The position numbers and the translations under genes were made by a program. From NCBI RefSeq assembly GCF_019218285.1, contig NZ_JAHUZG010000001.1:558001-622000 (forward strand): a DNA stretch of 64,000 nt, read 5' to 3'. This stretch comes from Antarctobacter sediminis (GTDB lineage: Bacteria > Pseudomonadota > Alphaproteobacteria > Rhodobacterales > Rhodobacteraceae). The first letter of the stretch is position 1. Every line of letters starts with the position of its first letter. The notes under the pieces are model-generated. The model made no database searches. It worked only from the letters and a program-made list of their open reading frames with translations, and was not told where the DNA came from. Below, piece after piece: positions 43,036-52,557 of the stretch.

Positions 43036-46000
43036 ATGACACAGCAGCGGATCACGATGGGCGGCGCGCCCGAGGGCTATGACGCCCGGTTGGTGCTGCG
43101 TGAGGTGGAAAAGACCGGCGGGCCGGTCATCCACATCGCGCGTGACGACAAGCGGCTTGCGGCCATGCGCGATGCGCTTGCCTTCTTTGCCCCGGACATG
43201 CCGGTGGTGGTCTTTCCCGCTTGGGATTGCCTGCCATATGACCGGGTTTCCCCGAACGCAGACATCTCGGCGGCGCGGATGGCGACACTGGCCGGGCTGG
43301 TACATGGCGGGCCGAAACACTTTGTGCTGCTGACGACGCTGTCGGCGGCGATGCAATACCTGCCGGCACGCAACGTCCTGCGCGAGGCAGCCTTTGCCGC
43401 GCGCGTCGGCGATCGGGTCGACGAGACAGCCCTGCGCGGCTTTCTCGTCCGCATGGGGTTTAGCCAGGCGCCGACGGTGACAGAACCCGGTGACTATGCC
43501 GTGCGCGGCGGGATCATCGATATTTTCCCGCCGGGGGATGGCGGTCCGGTGCGTCTTGATTTCTTTGGGGATGTGCTGGACGGCGCACGCCGGTTTGATG
43601 CCGCCACGCAGCGGACCACCGAAAAGTTGGAAATCGTGGAGCTGGCCCCGGTGTCTGAAGTCATCCTTGATGACAGCGCGATCACGCGGTTCCGCCAGAA
43701 CTATCGGATCGAATTCGGCGCGGCGGGCACCGACGACCCGCTGTACGAGGCCGTCAGCGCGGGACGGAAACATCAGGGTGTCGAACATTGGTTGCCGTTC
43801 TTTCACGAACGTCTGGAAACCCTGTTCGACTATCTGCCCGGCGCGCCTGTCCTGATGGACGACCAACTGACGCCCGCCCGCCTGTCGCGTTGGGATTCGA
43901 TTGCCGATCAATACGATGCCCGCCGTCACGCGATGAGCCAGAAAAAGACGCTGGGCAGCACGGTTTACAAACCGATCCCCCCGGAAACGCTGTATATGGA
44001 TGACGCGGCATGGTTGCGCGCCGTGGGGGACCGGCGCGAGGTCCAGTTCCATCCGCTGCAACAGGCCTCTGGCCCCGGCGTGGTGGATGCAGGCGGGCGC
44101 ATCGGGCGCAATTTCTCGCCCGAACGGCAGCAGGAAAACATCAGCCTGTTCAAGACGCTGGCCGACCACGTCAAGACCTGCATGACTGACGGGCCTGTTC
44201 TGATCGCGTCCTATTCCGAAGGGGCGCGTGAACGCCTGACCGGGTTGCTCGAGGATGAGGGGCTGGCCGAGGCGATCCCGATCATCAATGGCACCCGGAT
44301 CGGCAAGCGCGGTCTGCACCTTGCGGTCTGGTCATTGGAGGCGGGCTTTACCGCTCCGTGGGAAGCGGCGGGTGACAAGGGGCGGCTGACCGTTATCTCG
44401 GAACAGGATGTTCTGGGTGACAGGCTGATCCGCCAGCCCAAGAAGCGCCGCAAGGCCGAGAATTTCCTGACCGAGCATCAGTCGCTTGCGCCGGGCGACC
44501 TTGTGGTTCACGTCGACCACGGGATCGGTCGCTACATGGGCCTTGAGGTCGTTACGGCGGCCGGGGCGGCGCATGAATGCATCGCGCTGGAATATGCCGA
44601 TGGCGCCAAGCTTTACCTGCCGGTCGAGAATATCGAACTGCTGTCCAAATACGGCCACGAAGAGGGGCTGCTGGACAAGCTGGGAGGCGGTGCCTGGCAG
44701 GCCAAGAAGGCCAAGCTGAAACAACGTATCCGCGAGATGGCCGACCGGCTGATCCGCATCGCCGCCGAACGTGCGCTGCGCAAGGCTCCGATCATGGACC
44801 CGCCGCCGGGATCTTACGAAAGCTTTGCCGCGCGGTTCCCCTATCAAGAGACCGACGATCAGTTGCGCGCCATCGAGGATGTCATGGAGGACATGCACTC
44901 GGGCCAGCCGATGGATCGCCTGATCTGCGGCGACGTGGGCTTCGGCAAGACCGAGGTCGCCATGCGCGCGGCCTTTGTCGCCGCCATGTCCGGTGTACAG
45001 GTGGCGGTCATCGCGCCGACCACCTTGTTGGCACGCCAGCACTACAACAGCTTTGCCGAACGTTTCCGGGGCTTCCCGCTTCAGGTCGCGCCGCTGTCGC
45101 GCTTTGTCTCGCAAAAACAATCCGCGCTGACGCGTGACGGGATCTCTAGGGGCACGGTCGACATTGCCGTGGGCACCCATGCCTTGCTGGCGAAGGGTAT
45201 CCGGTTCAACAACCTTGGGCTGCTGATCATCGACGAAGAACAGCGTTTCGGCGTTCAGCACAAAGAACGCCTGAAACAGCTTCGCTCGGACATTCACGTG
45301 CTGACGCTAACGGCGACGCCCATTCCGCGTACCCTGCAACTTTCGCTGACCGGGGTGCGCGACCTGTCGATCATCGGGACGCCGCCGGTCGATCGATTGT
45401 CGATCCGCACTTATGTGTCGGAATTCGATCCGATGACCATCCGTGAGGCGCTGTTGCGCGAACATTATCGCGGCGGGCAGTCCTTCTTTGTCGTTCCGCG
45501 CCTGACGGATCTCCCCGAGGTGGAGGAGTTCCTGAGGGAACAAGTGCCCGAGGTGTCCTATGTGGTCGCGCACGGCCAGATGGCGGCGGGCGAATTGGAC
45601 GAACGGATGAACGCCTTTTACGACGGCAAATATGACGTGCTGCTGGCGACGACCATCGTGGAATCCGGTCTGGATATCCCCACTGCCAACACGATGATCG
45701 TGCATCGCGCCGATATGTTCGGCCTGTCGCAGCTTTACCAGATTCGGGGCAGGGTGGGCCGGTCCAAGACCCGCGCCTATTGCTATCTGACCACGAAACC
45801 GCGGATGAAACTGACGGCCACCGCCGAAAAGCGTCTGCGCGTTCTTGGCGCTATTGACACTCTGGGCGCAGGGTTCAGCCTTGCTTCGCAGGATCTGGAC
45901 ATTCGCGGCGCAGGCAACCTTTTGGGTGAGGAGCAGTCCGGCCAGATGCGCGACGTGGGCTATGAACTGTACCAGTCGATGCTGGAAGAGGCGATTGCCA

Positions 46001-46518
46001 AGATCCGCTCGGGCGAAATGGAAGGTCTGGCCGAAGCCGACGACCAATGGGCACCGCAGATCAACCTTGGTGTGCCGGTCCTGATCCCCGAGGATTACGT
46101 ACCCGATCTGGATGTGCGTCTGGGGCTGTATCGCCGCCTGTCCTCCCTGACCACCAAGGTGGAACTGGAAGGTTTTGCCGCCGAACTGATCGACCGCTTT
46201 GGCAAGTTGCCGCGAGAGGTCAATACGCTGCTGCTGGTCGTGCGGATCAAGGCCATGTGCAAGAAGGCCGGAATTTCCAAGCTGGATGGCGGGCCGAAAG
46301 GGGCGACCATTCAATTCCACAATGACAAGTTTGCTTCCCCGCAAGGACTGGTGGAATTCATCAAGGCGCAGGATGGTTTGGCCAAGGTCAAAGACAACAA
46401 GATCGTCGTGCGCCGCGATTGGAAACGCGACAAGGACAAGATCCAGGGCGCTTTCGCCATTGCCCGCGATCTGGCCGAAAAGGTGGTTGCCGAAAGGAAA
46501 AAGGCGAGGGCCGGATAG
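43036..46518 (+). CDS. mfd: Transcription-repair coupling factor
   Basis: 1160 residues. The UvrB-like N-terminal module (DCLPYDRVSPNADISAAR) is followed by the RNA-polymerase-interaction domain (PGDLVVHVDHGIGRYMGLE near 490), then the RecG-like translocase with Walker A GDVGFGKTE (near 632), DEEQRFG, TATPIPRTLQLSL and QIRGRVGRSKTRAYCY, and the TRCF C-terminal domain. It displaces stalled RNA polymerase and recruits UvrA. Full length. Confidence 0.97.
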   Translation: MTQQRITMGGAPEGYDARLVLREVEKTGGPVIHIARDDKRLAAMRDALAFFAPDMPVVVFPAWDCLPYDRVSPNADISAARMATLAGLVHGGPKHFVLLTTLSAAMQYLPARNVLREAAFAARVGDRVDETALRGFLVRMGFSQAPTVTEPGDYAVRGGIIDIFPPGDGGPVRLDFFGDVLDGARRFDAATQRTTEKLEIVELAPVSEVILDDSAITRFRQNYRIEFGAAGTDDPLYEAVSAGRKHQGVEHWLPFFHERLETLFDYLPGAPVLMDDQLTPARLSRWDSIADQYDARRHAMSQKKTLGSTVYKPIPPETLYMDDAAWLRAVGDRREVQFHPLQQASGPGVVDAGGRIGRNFSPERQQENISLFKTLADHVKTCMTDGPVLIASYSEGARERLTGLLEDEGLAEAIPIINGTRIGKRGLHLAVWSLEAGFTAPWEAAGDKGRLTVISEQDVLGDRLIRQPKKRRKAENFLTEHQSLAPGDLVVHVDHGIGRYMGLEVVTAAGAAHECIALEYADGAKLYLPVENIELLSKYGHEEGLLDKLGGGAWQAKKAKLKQRIREMADRLIRIAAERALRKAPIMDPPPGSYESFAARFPYQETDDQLRAIEDVMEDMHSGQPMDRLICGDVGFGKTEVAMRAAFVAAMSGVQVAVIAPTTLLARQHYNSFAERFRGFPLQVAPLSRFVSQKQSALTRDGISRGTVDIAVGTHALLAKGIRFNNLGLLIIDEEQRFGVQHKERLKQLRSDIHVLTLTATPIPRTLQLSLTGVRDLSIIGTPPVDRLSIRTYVSEFDPMTIREALLREHYRGGQSFFVVPRLTDLPEVEEFLREQVPEVSYVVAHGQMAAGELDERMNAFYDGKYDVLLATTIVESGLDIPTANTMIVHRADMFGLSQLYQIRGRVGRSKTRAYCYLTTKPRMKLTATAEKRLRVLGAIDTLGAGFSLASQDLDIRGAGNLLGEEQSGQMRDVGYELYQSMLEEAIAKIRSGEMEGLAEADDQWAPQINLGVPVLIPEDYVPDLDVRLGLYRRLSSLTTKVELEGFAAELIDRFGKLPREVNTLLLVVRIKAMCKKAGISKLDGGPKGATIQFHNDKFASPQGLVEFIKAQDGLAKVKDNKIVVRRDWKRDKDKIQGAFAIARDLAEKVVAERKKARAG

Positions 46519-46875
46519 GTCGTCGCCCCTGTGTGCTGATGATCCATCGTGCTTTTATCGACACCCCGGCGGGTCGGAAACTCTCGGGGTGATTTGCGTC
46601 GTCGACCGTCATTTGTTCCAATTGAAATTGACCGATTGGTTTAAAAGTTAATAAGGCAAGTTTATTGATTGATTTACCCCGAGAGGCTAATAGGGGAATT
46701 GGTTGACCTGTCAATTTCAGCATAATTAACGATATCTAAAAAAATTGTCCGGCATATGCTCCCGTTTTTTCTGTGCTTTTTTCGGGGGCGCATTTCTGCC
46801 ACATTTCTGCCGCCAATCGGCCATCCAGCCTAATCAACCTTTAATTGATGTATGAGATTTTGAGGTTTTGGCGCA
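46519..46875. other. AT-rich 357-bp regulatory gap before tadE
   Basis: The gap is visibly AT-richer than its surroundings. It holds a CtrA-like TTAA-N7-TAAA at 46726-46740, a 9-bp inverted repeat (GAAATTGAC 46624-46632 and GTCAATTTC 46710-46718), and the direct repeat catttctgcc at 46791-46800 and 46802-46811 (11-bp period). No gene is visible. A weak hairpin (CACCCCG/CGGGGTG, 46562-46591) may end mfd. Confidence 0.5.
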
Positions 46876-47325
46876 ATGACAAGGTTGACAGGCAAACGAT
46901 CAAAAAACTTCCTCATGGCGGAAGACGGTAGCGCGACGGTCGAGTTCGCAATCCTCTTTCCCGCTTTCATCACTTTCGTCATCGGTTGTTGTTGGGTCGG
47001 CCTGTTCGCGGTGACCGTCGCCAATGTGCAGCAACTGACCTACGAGGTGGCGCGTCAAACGTTGCAATACCGTGTTGCGCCGCGCGACGATCTCGATTTC
47101 TGTCAGCACGTGGGCGAAACCGTTGTGCCCGCCATCGCGAAATCCTTTGTGGCCATTGATCCATCTCGGATCACCGCGACCGAATGTGTGCCGGGCAACC
47201 ATCCCGGGTGGGTGCAACTGACGCTGCACTACGACGGGTCGGGGTATGGGTTTGCCCCGCTTGTACGCGCCGTGAACAATGGGTCGGACATGATCGTCGG
47301 TTCGGCCATGATCGTTGGGGGTTGA
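46876..47325 (+). CDS. TadE-like pilus assembly protein
   Basis: 149 residues. The class III pseudopilin-like N-terminus is seen (AEDGSATVEFAILFPAFITFVIG, with the conserved Glu in ATVEFAIL), then an exported domain with two Cys (FCQHV, ATECV). TadE-type pseudopilins assist Flp/Tad pilus assembly. It is followed one base after its stop by a TadG-like gene. No tadA, tadB/C or flp gene is in the window. Confidence 0.82.
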   Translation: MTRLTGKRSKNFLMAEDGSATVEFAILFPAFITFVIGCCWVGLFAVTVANVQQLTYEVARQTLQYRVAPRDDLDFCQHVGETVVPAIAKSFVAIDPSRITATECVPGNHPGWVQLTLHYDGSGYGFAPLVRAVNNGSDMIVGSAMIVGG

Positions 47326-47326
47326 A

Positions 47327-48811
47327 ATGACTCCGGGCAAAGAAGACGGATCTATCACCACTGCCACGCTTTTCATCTTCATCGCGTTTTGCCTTGGCGC
47401 GGCAATGGCCATCGACATGTTGATCCTGAATGCGCATCGCAGCCACGTTCAGGCGCAGGCGGATTTCTCGGCGCTGGAGGCTGTCCGACATGTCAACCAC
47501 GAGCCACGAGCCTATAAACAGGCGTCGCGGTCGGTCGATTACAACGATCTTTTTCCGGCGCGGCCTCTGGCCCCTGCGCAACTGGTTCTGGGCCGCTACG
47601 AGTCCGGCGTCTTTACACCACGGAACCAGTCCGAGGGCCGGGTGAATGCGGCGCATGTGACGGCTGTTTCGGATGCGCGTATGCAGGTGGCATCGCTGTT
47701 GGGAGATGAGAGCCGCACCGTGATCACCCGTCAGGCCGTCGCCGTGGTGCAGGAAAGGGTGAGCTTTAGTCTGGCGAACTGTCTTTTGTCGCTGAACCTG
47801 TTTCACGGTGCGCTCAGACCGATCCTTGGGACCGAACTGGATGCCATTTGTTCCGAGGGCGCGCTTTTCCTGCGGACGGACGCGCTATTGGAGACGCTCA
47901 GTCTGAATCTGGATGCGCCGATGACCTATGGCGATGTGCTTGATGCCGATATCGCAGTGTCACGCATTTTGTCCGCCGCAGTCGGGGCAGAGGTGAATGC
48001 GCCGGATGCGGTCCTGCGGCTGTCTGATTTTGTCCATCTGGATTCCGGTGCCCGGGGGATGTTGATCGGTACGGAAATTCCCGGATCCTTCATCAGCAAA
48101 TCAGACCTTGTCTTTGGTACGGTCGAACTTTTCGGGGAACATGTTCTGGACCTTGGCCTGCGTGCTGATCTTGGCCCCGTTGCCGATGTGCCGGTACGTC
48201 TGACCGTGGTGGAACCGCGCCGGATCGTTGCCAGTGTCGAACCCGGCACGCCCGAGGCCTACGCGGAAACTGCCCAGATACGGTTGGATGTCGATGGTCT
48301 GGATCTTTTGGGACTGGTGGGTTTGGACCTGTCCTTGCGGATCGCCCATGCCGAGGCCCGTCTGACCGACCGCGCCTCTGCCTGCCATGCGGCGCGCAGC
48401 GAAACGGCAGCAATTTTCGACCCGGCCCAGGCAGGTTTGCTAAGTCTGGATATTCGGCTTAGCGCGCTTGGCCTGACGGTCCGTGATGAAATCGACCTCG
48501 TTCAGACCGAGGAACTGGAGATCGCTTTTTCCGCCCGGGACATCCAGCAACAACGCACGGCCACATTCTCGCCGCGTCTCGAAGGCACGCTGGCCGACGT
48601 GGACAGCGCCCTTGCCGGTTTGCTGGGGCAACTGCCCTTGTCGGGTCTCACCACGGGGCTGGTCGGCGGTCTGGTATCTCCGGCGCTGGACAGCCTGTCC
48701 CCGGTCGAAAACCTCCTTGCCGCCGTGGTGCATGATTTCGTCGGTTTGGCCATTGCCCCGGCGCGACTGACGCCGCTTGGCTTCGATTGCCGGATTGCCT
48801 TGGTGCAATAA
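47327..48811 (+). CDS. TadG-like exported protein
   Basis: 494 residues. The N-terminal membrane helix (ITTATLFIFIAFCLGAAMAIDM) and following NAHRSHVQAQADFSALEAV match the Tad_N region of TadG. The long remainder is beta-rich and shows no von Willebrand A motif. The start at 47327 directly follows the tadE-like stop, so the pair is co-translated. Its long C-terminal part may form a surface structure. Confidence 0.72.
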   Translation: MTPGKEDGSITTATLFIFIAFCLGAAMAIDMLILNAHRSHVQAQADFSALEAVRHVNHEPRAYKQASRSVDYNDLFPARPLAPAQLVLGRYESGVFTPRNQSEGRVNAAHVTAVSDARMQVASLLGDESRTVITRQAVAVVQERVSFSLANCLLSLNLFHGALRPILGTELDAICSEGALFLRTDALLETLSLNLDAPMTYGDVLDADIAVSRILSAAVGAEVNAPDAVLRLSDFVHLDSGARGMLIGTEIPGSFISKSDLVFGTVELFGEHVLDLGLRADLGPVADVPVRLTVVEPRRIVASVEPGTPEAYAETAQIRLDVDGLDLLGLVGLDLSLRIAHAEARLTDRASACHAARSETAAIFDPAQAGLLSLDIRLSALGLTVRDEIDLVQTEELEIAFSARDIQQQRTATFSPRLEGTLADVDSALAGLLGQLPLSGLTTGLVGGLVSPALDSLSPVENLLAAVVHDFVGLAIAPARLTPLGFDCRIALVQ

Positions 48812-48820
48812 GACCCGCTG

Positions 48821-49831
48821 TCAGTATGGCAGTTGGGCCAAACGGGTCGACGGATCCAGAACCTGCACCAGAGGGACAAAGCCACTTTGCACCTGGTTCA
48901 ACGGCACCGATTTGCGCTGCGCTGCGCCCTTGGGCAGAAAAAACGCGCAGCTTTCGCCGGTCATGTCATTGGTGATGATCTCGACCTTGTCGCTCCATTC
49001 ATCTGAGACCCAATTGACGAAATACTGATCCCAATAGGGGTCTTCGGTGGCGGTTTCGTCCGCCTCCCAGGCTTTTTGATTGGCGCAGGTACGGCGGAAA
49101 TCCATTTCGGTCATGATGCGCCCGCTGTCGCGCAGTGGTCCGATCTGGATTCCCCATCGTCCGGCCTGATCGACGGTGTCGATATAGAACATGCTGTCCG
49201 GCGGGGTCCGCAGCATGGTTGCGATCAGCGAAGGTTTCAGATGTTCGCCATCCTCGAAACCCCGGTTCTGCATCAGATCCTCGATTGTGCGGGCCAAGGT
49301 TTCCATCGCCAGTGCATAGGCCCGGGTGACAGTGGCCCCGTCATATTGACCGCGCCCTACCTGAAGCGAAGGCGCGTGAAAGCCCAGCTTGGCCGTGGGG
49401 TGCATGACCCGCCATTTGTAGTAACCGCTTTCATGGGCGTAAAAACTGCCCGCCATGAACAGCAGCGCGCAGGCGCTTTCGCAACGTGCCCCGGCTTCCA
49501 GTTTTGTGCCCACGGCCATTTCGCGCAGGGCGGCGCCCAGTTTCAGTGCCTCGGCGATGGACCCGCCCGGGCTGTCAAGGCAGATGACGGATTTGCCCCA
49601 TTTGTTCTGCTTGCGCCAGTCTTCGATGGAGTTGCGCAAGATCCCGGCCATTCGATCGCCGTCGCCGGGCGCGAACTGCCCGGTCAGCCGGTGGGTGCAG
49701 GCAATGTTGGGATCAGCCCCCTGAATGTCAAAGGCGTCGTTGGTCATTCCAACCACGCGGAAATCGGCAGCAAGGGCAGGGGGCACGGAAAGGGACAGTG
49801 CGGCGCATAGCGCCATGGCAAAGCGTTTCAT
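48821..49831 (-). CDS. Periplasmic ClpP/crotonase-fold protein
   Basis: 336 residues with a signal peptide (MKRFAMALCAALSLSVPPALA). SVICLDSPGGSIAEALKLGA and LEAGARCESACALLFMAG match the ClpP-like fold (COG3904-type): GG oxyanion turn, then a candidate nucleophile Ser in ESACALLF; a later His lies in FHAPSL. The substrate is unknown. ATG 49831 has GGGAG at good spacing; a TTG at 49837 also opens the frame. It is convergent with the TadG gene. Confidence 0.75.
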   Translation of the reverse strand: MKRFAMALCAALSLSVPPALAADFRVVGMTNDAFDIQGADPNIACTHRLTGQFAPGDGDRMAGILRNSIEDWRKQNKWGKSVICLDSPGGSIAEALKLGAALREMAVGTKLEAGARCESACALLFMAGSFYAHESGYYKWRVMHPTAKLGFHAPSLQVGRGQYDGATVTRAYALAMETLARTIEDLMQNRGFEDGEHLKPSLIATMLRTPPDSMFYIDTVDQAGRWGIQIGPLRDSGRIMTEMDFRRTCANQKAWEADETATEDPYWDQYFVNWVSDEWSDKVEIITNDMTGESCAFFLPKGAAQRKSVPLNQVQSGFVPLVQVLDPSTRLAQLPY

Positions 49832-49930
49832 GAACAAACTCCCGGAAATTCAGTCTCAGTATTCCGCCACAAGCGATTCCGGTCAAACGCGATGGTTGAC
49901 CAAAGCCCGCCCCTGACCCGAGGGTGAACC

Positions 49931-50809
49931 ATGCGGATTGCCAGTCTGAACATGCAGAACCTGCGATTGATGCCCGGAGGCGCGCTTTTTGGCGCACGGG
50001 ACCGCGATGATGTCGAAGATGCGGGTCTGGATTGGGCGGACCGCCGGTTGACCGCCGATCTGTTGGCGCAGGCGAACGCGGATGTGCTTGCGCTGCAAGA
50101 GGTTTTTGATGCCGATAGCCTGAATGCCTTTCACGAGCGCTTTCTTGTGGCGCGGACCGGCCCCTACGCGCATCGTCTTTGTTTGCCGGGCAATGATGGG
50201 CGCGGTCTGGATGTTGCGGTCATGTCGCGAAGACCCTGGGACGCTGTCCATAGTCATGCCGGGCTGTCACCCGTGGATCTGGGTCTGTCCACACCGGAAG
50301 GGATGGATCCGCAAGCGCCGGTGTTCCGGCGGGATTGCCTCGAAGTGCGTTTTGGCGCGCTGAGGTTGTTCGTGGTGCATTTCAAGGCCCCCTATCCAGA
50401 CGCGGCACGGGCCTGGGCCGTTCGGCGGCTGGAGGCCAAAGCCGTGTCCCGTCTGGTCGCGGAGGCCGGGCCGCTCTGGCTGGTTGCGGGGGATCTGAAC
50501 GAACCGGACGGGGACAATCGCGCTGTCGGGCCGTTGGAAGCCATGGGTGAAAACCTGATGCAGCGACTGCCACGGAATGATCGGTGGAGCTACTTCCAGT
50601 CTCAGGAAAAATACCGTGACACGCCGGACGGGTTGATTGCCTCGCCACTCTTGGCGGGCCAGCTAAGGGGCATCGCCCCCAGAGTGCTGAGGATCGGGAT
50701 GGGCCATGAAGCCGGAGCGCTTGGCGCCGCCCGCCTGAAAGGAACCGGCTATCATCGTCCACATGCAAGCGATCACGCGGCGGTTGTTCTGGATCTGCCG
50801 GGGCTATGA
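49931..50809 (+). CDS. Endonuclease/exonuclease/phosphatase-family protein
   Basis: 292 residues with the EEP signature: RIASLNMQNLRL (metal Asn), LALQEVFD (metal Glu), VVHFKAP, VAGDLNEPDG (catalytic Asp/Asn) and C-terminal ASDHAAV (catalytic Asp-His). No signal peptide, so probably cytoplasmic. The family cleaves DNA, phospholipids or inositol phosphates; the substrate here is unknown. Confidence 0.85.
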   Translation: MRIASLNMQNLRLMPGGALFGARDRDDVEDAGLDWADRRLTADLLAQANADVLALQEVFDADSLNAFHERFLVARTGPYAHRLCLPGNDGRGLDVAVMSRRPWDAVHSHAGLSPVDLGLSTPEGMDPQAPVFRRDCLEVRFGALRLFVVHFKAPYPDAARAWAVRRLEAKAVSRLVAEAGPLWLVAGDLNEPDGDNRAVGPLEAMGENLMQRLPRNDRWSYFQSQEKYRDTPDGLIASPLLAGQLRGIAPRVLRIGMGHEAGALGAARLKGTGYHRPHASDHAAVVLDLPGL

Positions 50810-50892
50810 GTAAGGGGCGATCCGGTCGGTGATTGGCGCTATACTGCTTACGGGCCGAATTGGTCGGCGCACCTTTCAGCGGAGGAAGGCAG

Positions 50893-51318
50893 ATGGCGGA
50901 TGCCCAAGACCTGATCGGATCGTGGAGGATGGTTTCGTGGACGCGGCAGGCGTTGGCGACCGGAGCGGTGACCGATGCGCAGGGACCGAACCCGCTGGGC
51001 TATATCGCCTATCATGGCGATGGGCGCATGATGGCGACGGTGTTCCAGCGAAACCGCCCGGTGCGCGATTCAGCGCGATGGAGCACCGAGCAAAAGGCCG
51101 AGTTGTTCGATACGATGCTGGCCTATGTCGCTGCCTACACGCTGGACGGAGACAAGATCATCCACCATGTCGAAGGCGCATGGAACCCGGATTGGGAAAT
51201 CGACCTGACGCGGCCTTTCACCTTGTCCGGAACCCGGCTGGTCATTAGCGGTGCGCCCGGCGTCGATCCTGTGACCGGGGAACAGGTGATTTATCGGATG
51301 GAATTCGAAAAGGTCTGA
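50893..51318 (+). CDS. Lipocalin-like domain protein
   Basis: 141 residues: DLIGSWRMVSW at the N-terminus, PLGYIAYHGDGRMMATVF in the middle and a beta-strand-rich end, matching the small Lipocalin_5 type often found near polyketide or degradation genes. No signal peptide. GGAGGAAGGCAG precedes ATG 50893. Ligand unknown. Its stop lies in a hairpin shared with the convergent cyclase gene. Confidence 0.75.
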   Translation: MADAQDLIGSWRMVSWTRQALATGAVTDAQGPNPLGYIAYHGDGRMMATVFQRNRPVRDSARWSTEQKAELFDTMLAYVAAYTLDGDKIIHHVEGAWNPDWEIDLTRPFTLSGTRLVISGAPGVDPVTGEQVIYRMEFEKV

Positions 51319-51354
51319 CCGGGCAGAGAGTGGGGCTGGTCCTCCGCCCGGTCA
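51316..51354. terminator. Hairpin from the lipocalin-like stop
   Basis: TGACCGGGC (51316-51324, beginning at the stop codon) pairs with GCCCGGTCA (51346-51354), with a 21-base loop, between convergent genes. Confidence 0.4.
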
Positions 51355-51367
51355 GGTCGCTTTGGGA

Positions 51368-52312
51368 TCAATACGCCGCCAATGGCGCACCCGGCGATCC
51401 GGTGGCCCCGGCGATCGGAACCGGGGCAAAGATATAGGCGAATTCGGACACACCCGCCGCGATCAACCGTTGGGTTGCGATGTTCTCATGGATGAATATC
51501 CCGTTCTTCGGGATCAACTCCATGTGGACGGGAAAAGCGACGGTGTTGTCCGGGTTCGGCAGCACTTCGATGGTCCAGGTGTCCGCTCCGACGATGGCGA
51601 TGTCCCGCGCGATCAACCATGCCGCGGCCTCAAGCCCGATGCCCGGTTCGCCCGAGTTGAAGGTCACGTTGTCAGCGATCCAGTGGCGACCCCAACCCGT
51701 ATGCAGCAGGACCACATCACCGGTGCCCGGTTCGGCCAGCCCCTGCGCTTTCAGCGCGTCTTCGATGTCGGCGACGGTGATCTCTTCGCCCGCTTCCAGA
51801 TTGCGCCCTTTCAGTGCTACGAAATCCAGCACGATACCGCGGGTGAAAAACGGTTTGACGTGCTCGATTCCCAATTTCCGGGTGCCGGTGCCGCCAAAGA
51901 CCTCCTCCATCGGGGTGCCGTTGTAGAACAGGTTGTGATCGCCGCCGATCCCGATATGGCTCAGCCCGTCGAACTGGGTACCAACCTGTCCGATCTCTGT
52001 GGCGATGAAATCATCCATCCAGATGATGCTGTTGGACCCCAGCGGTCCGCCGGCCAGTCCACGGGTGCCGCGCACGGCAAAGACCCGCGCCCCGAAAAGC
52101 GGCATGTCCGCGGTGTAATCGCGCCCGAGAGACAGGACAGAGCCGGTTTTGATCAAGGCCGTCGCCTGCAAAGCCTTGTCAGGGGTCATCAGGTTGGACG
52201 CGCCGGCCATATCGGTCGAGCCGTATTTCGACTCGGTCCATGATTGGGCTTCGGCGCATGCGGCGAGAAAACTGAAAATCGTTACCACACAAGCAAGTTT
52301 GACGAATTTCAT
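51368..52312 (-). CDS. Exported cyclase/kynurenine-formamidase-fold protein
   Basis: 314 residues with a signal peptide that could be a lipoprotein leader (VTIFSFLAACAEAQS). The metal-binding region reads GQVGTQFDGLSHIGIGGDH, where classical members have H-x-GTH-x-D-x-P-x-H: both early His are Gln, but Asp and the last His remain. This is a known variant subgroup (recalled), so hydrolase activity is plausible but not proven. AGGAAGAA precedes ATG 52312. Confidence 0.75.
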   Translation of the reverse strand: MKFVKLACVVTIFSFLAACAEAQSWTESKYGSTDMAGASNLMTPDKALQATALIKTGSVLSLGRDYTADMPLFGARVFAVRGTRGLAGGPLGSNSIIWMDDFIATEIGQVGTQFDGLSHIGIGGDHNLFYNGTPMEEVFGGTGTRKLGIEHVKPFFTRGIVLDFVALKGRNLEAGEEITVADIEDALKAQGLAEPGTGDVVLLHTGWGRHWIADNVTFNSGEPGIGLEAAAWLIARDIAIVGADTWTIEVLPNPDNTVAFPVHMELIPKNGIFIHENIATQRLIAAGVSEFAYIFAPVPIAGATGSPGAPLAAY

Positions 52313-52527
52313 TTCTTCCTCCCATTTTGCCCGAAAAATCGGGCCGTCGGCAAAGACCGACAGGAGGCAGTCTACATCATTTCATGTAATTGACGTAGGG
52401 TAAGGTGTCTGCGTGGTTGCGATTGGAACTTGGCTCGACAGGGCCTCATCGGATCACATGCGCGGGAAACCGGCGCTATGAGTGGCCTGTGTTTTGTCTT
52501 GCCTCGGAAGGACTGTGGGTTCAAAGG

Positions 52528-52542
52528 TTAACAATTCGTTAA
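52528..52542. promoter_or_regulatory. Perfect CtrA-box-type motif (TTAA-N7-TTAA)
   Basis: TTAACAATTCGTTAA matches the full CtrA consensus spacing. It ends 15 bases before the start of the small Cys-rich gene at 52558. The ChpT homologue in this window shows that the CckA-ChpT-CtrA relay exists in the organism. Confidence 0.5.
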
Positions 52543-52557
52543 TGCAAGAGTGAGCAC

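Noticed and set aside
46726-46740. TTAA-N7-TAAA as a full CtrA box
   Set aside because: One half-site deviates, and the region is AT-rich enough for chance matches; reported only as CtrA-like.
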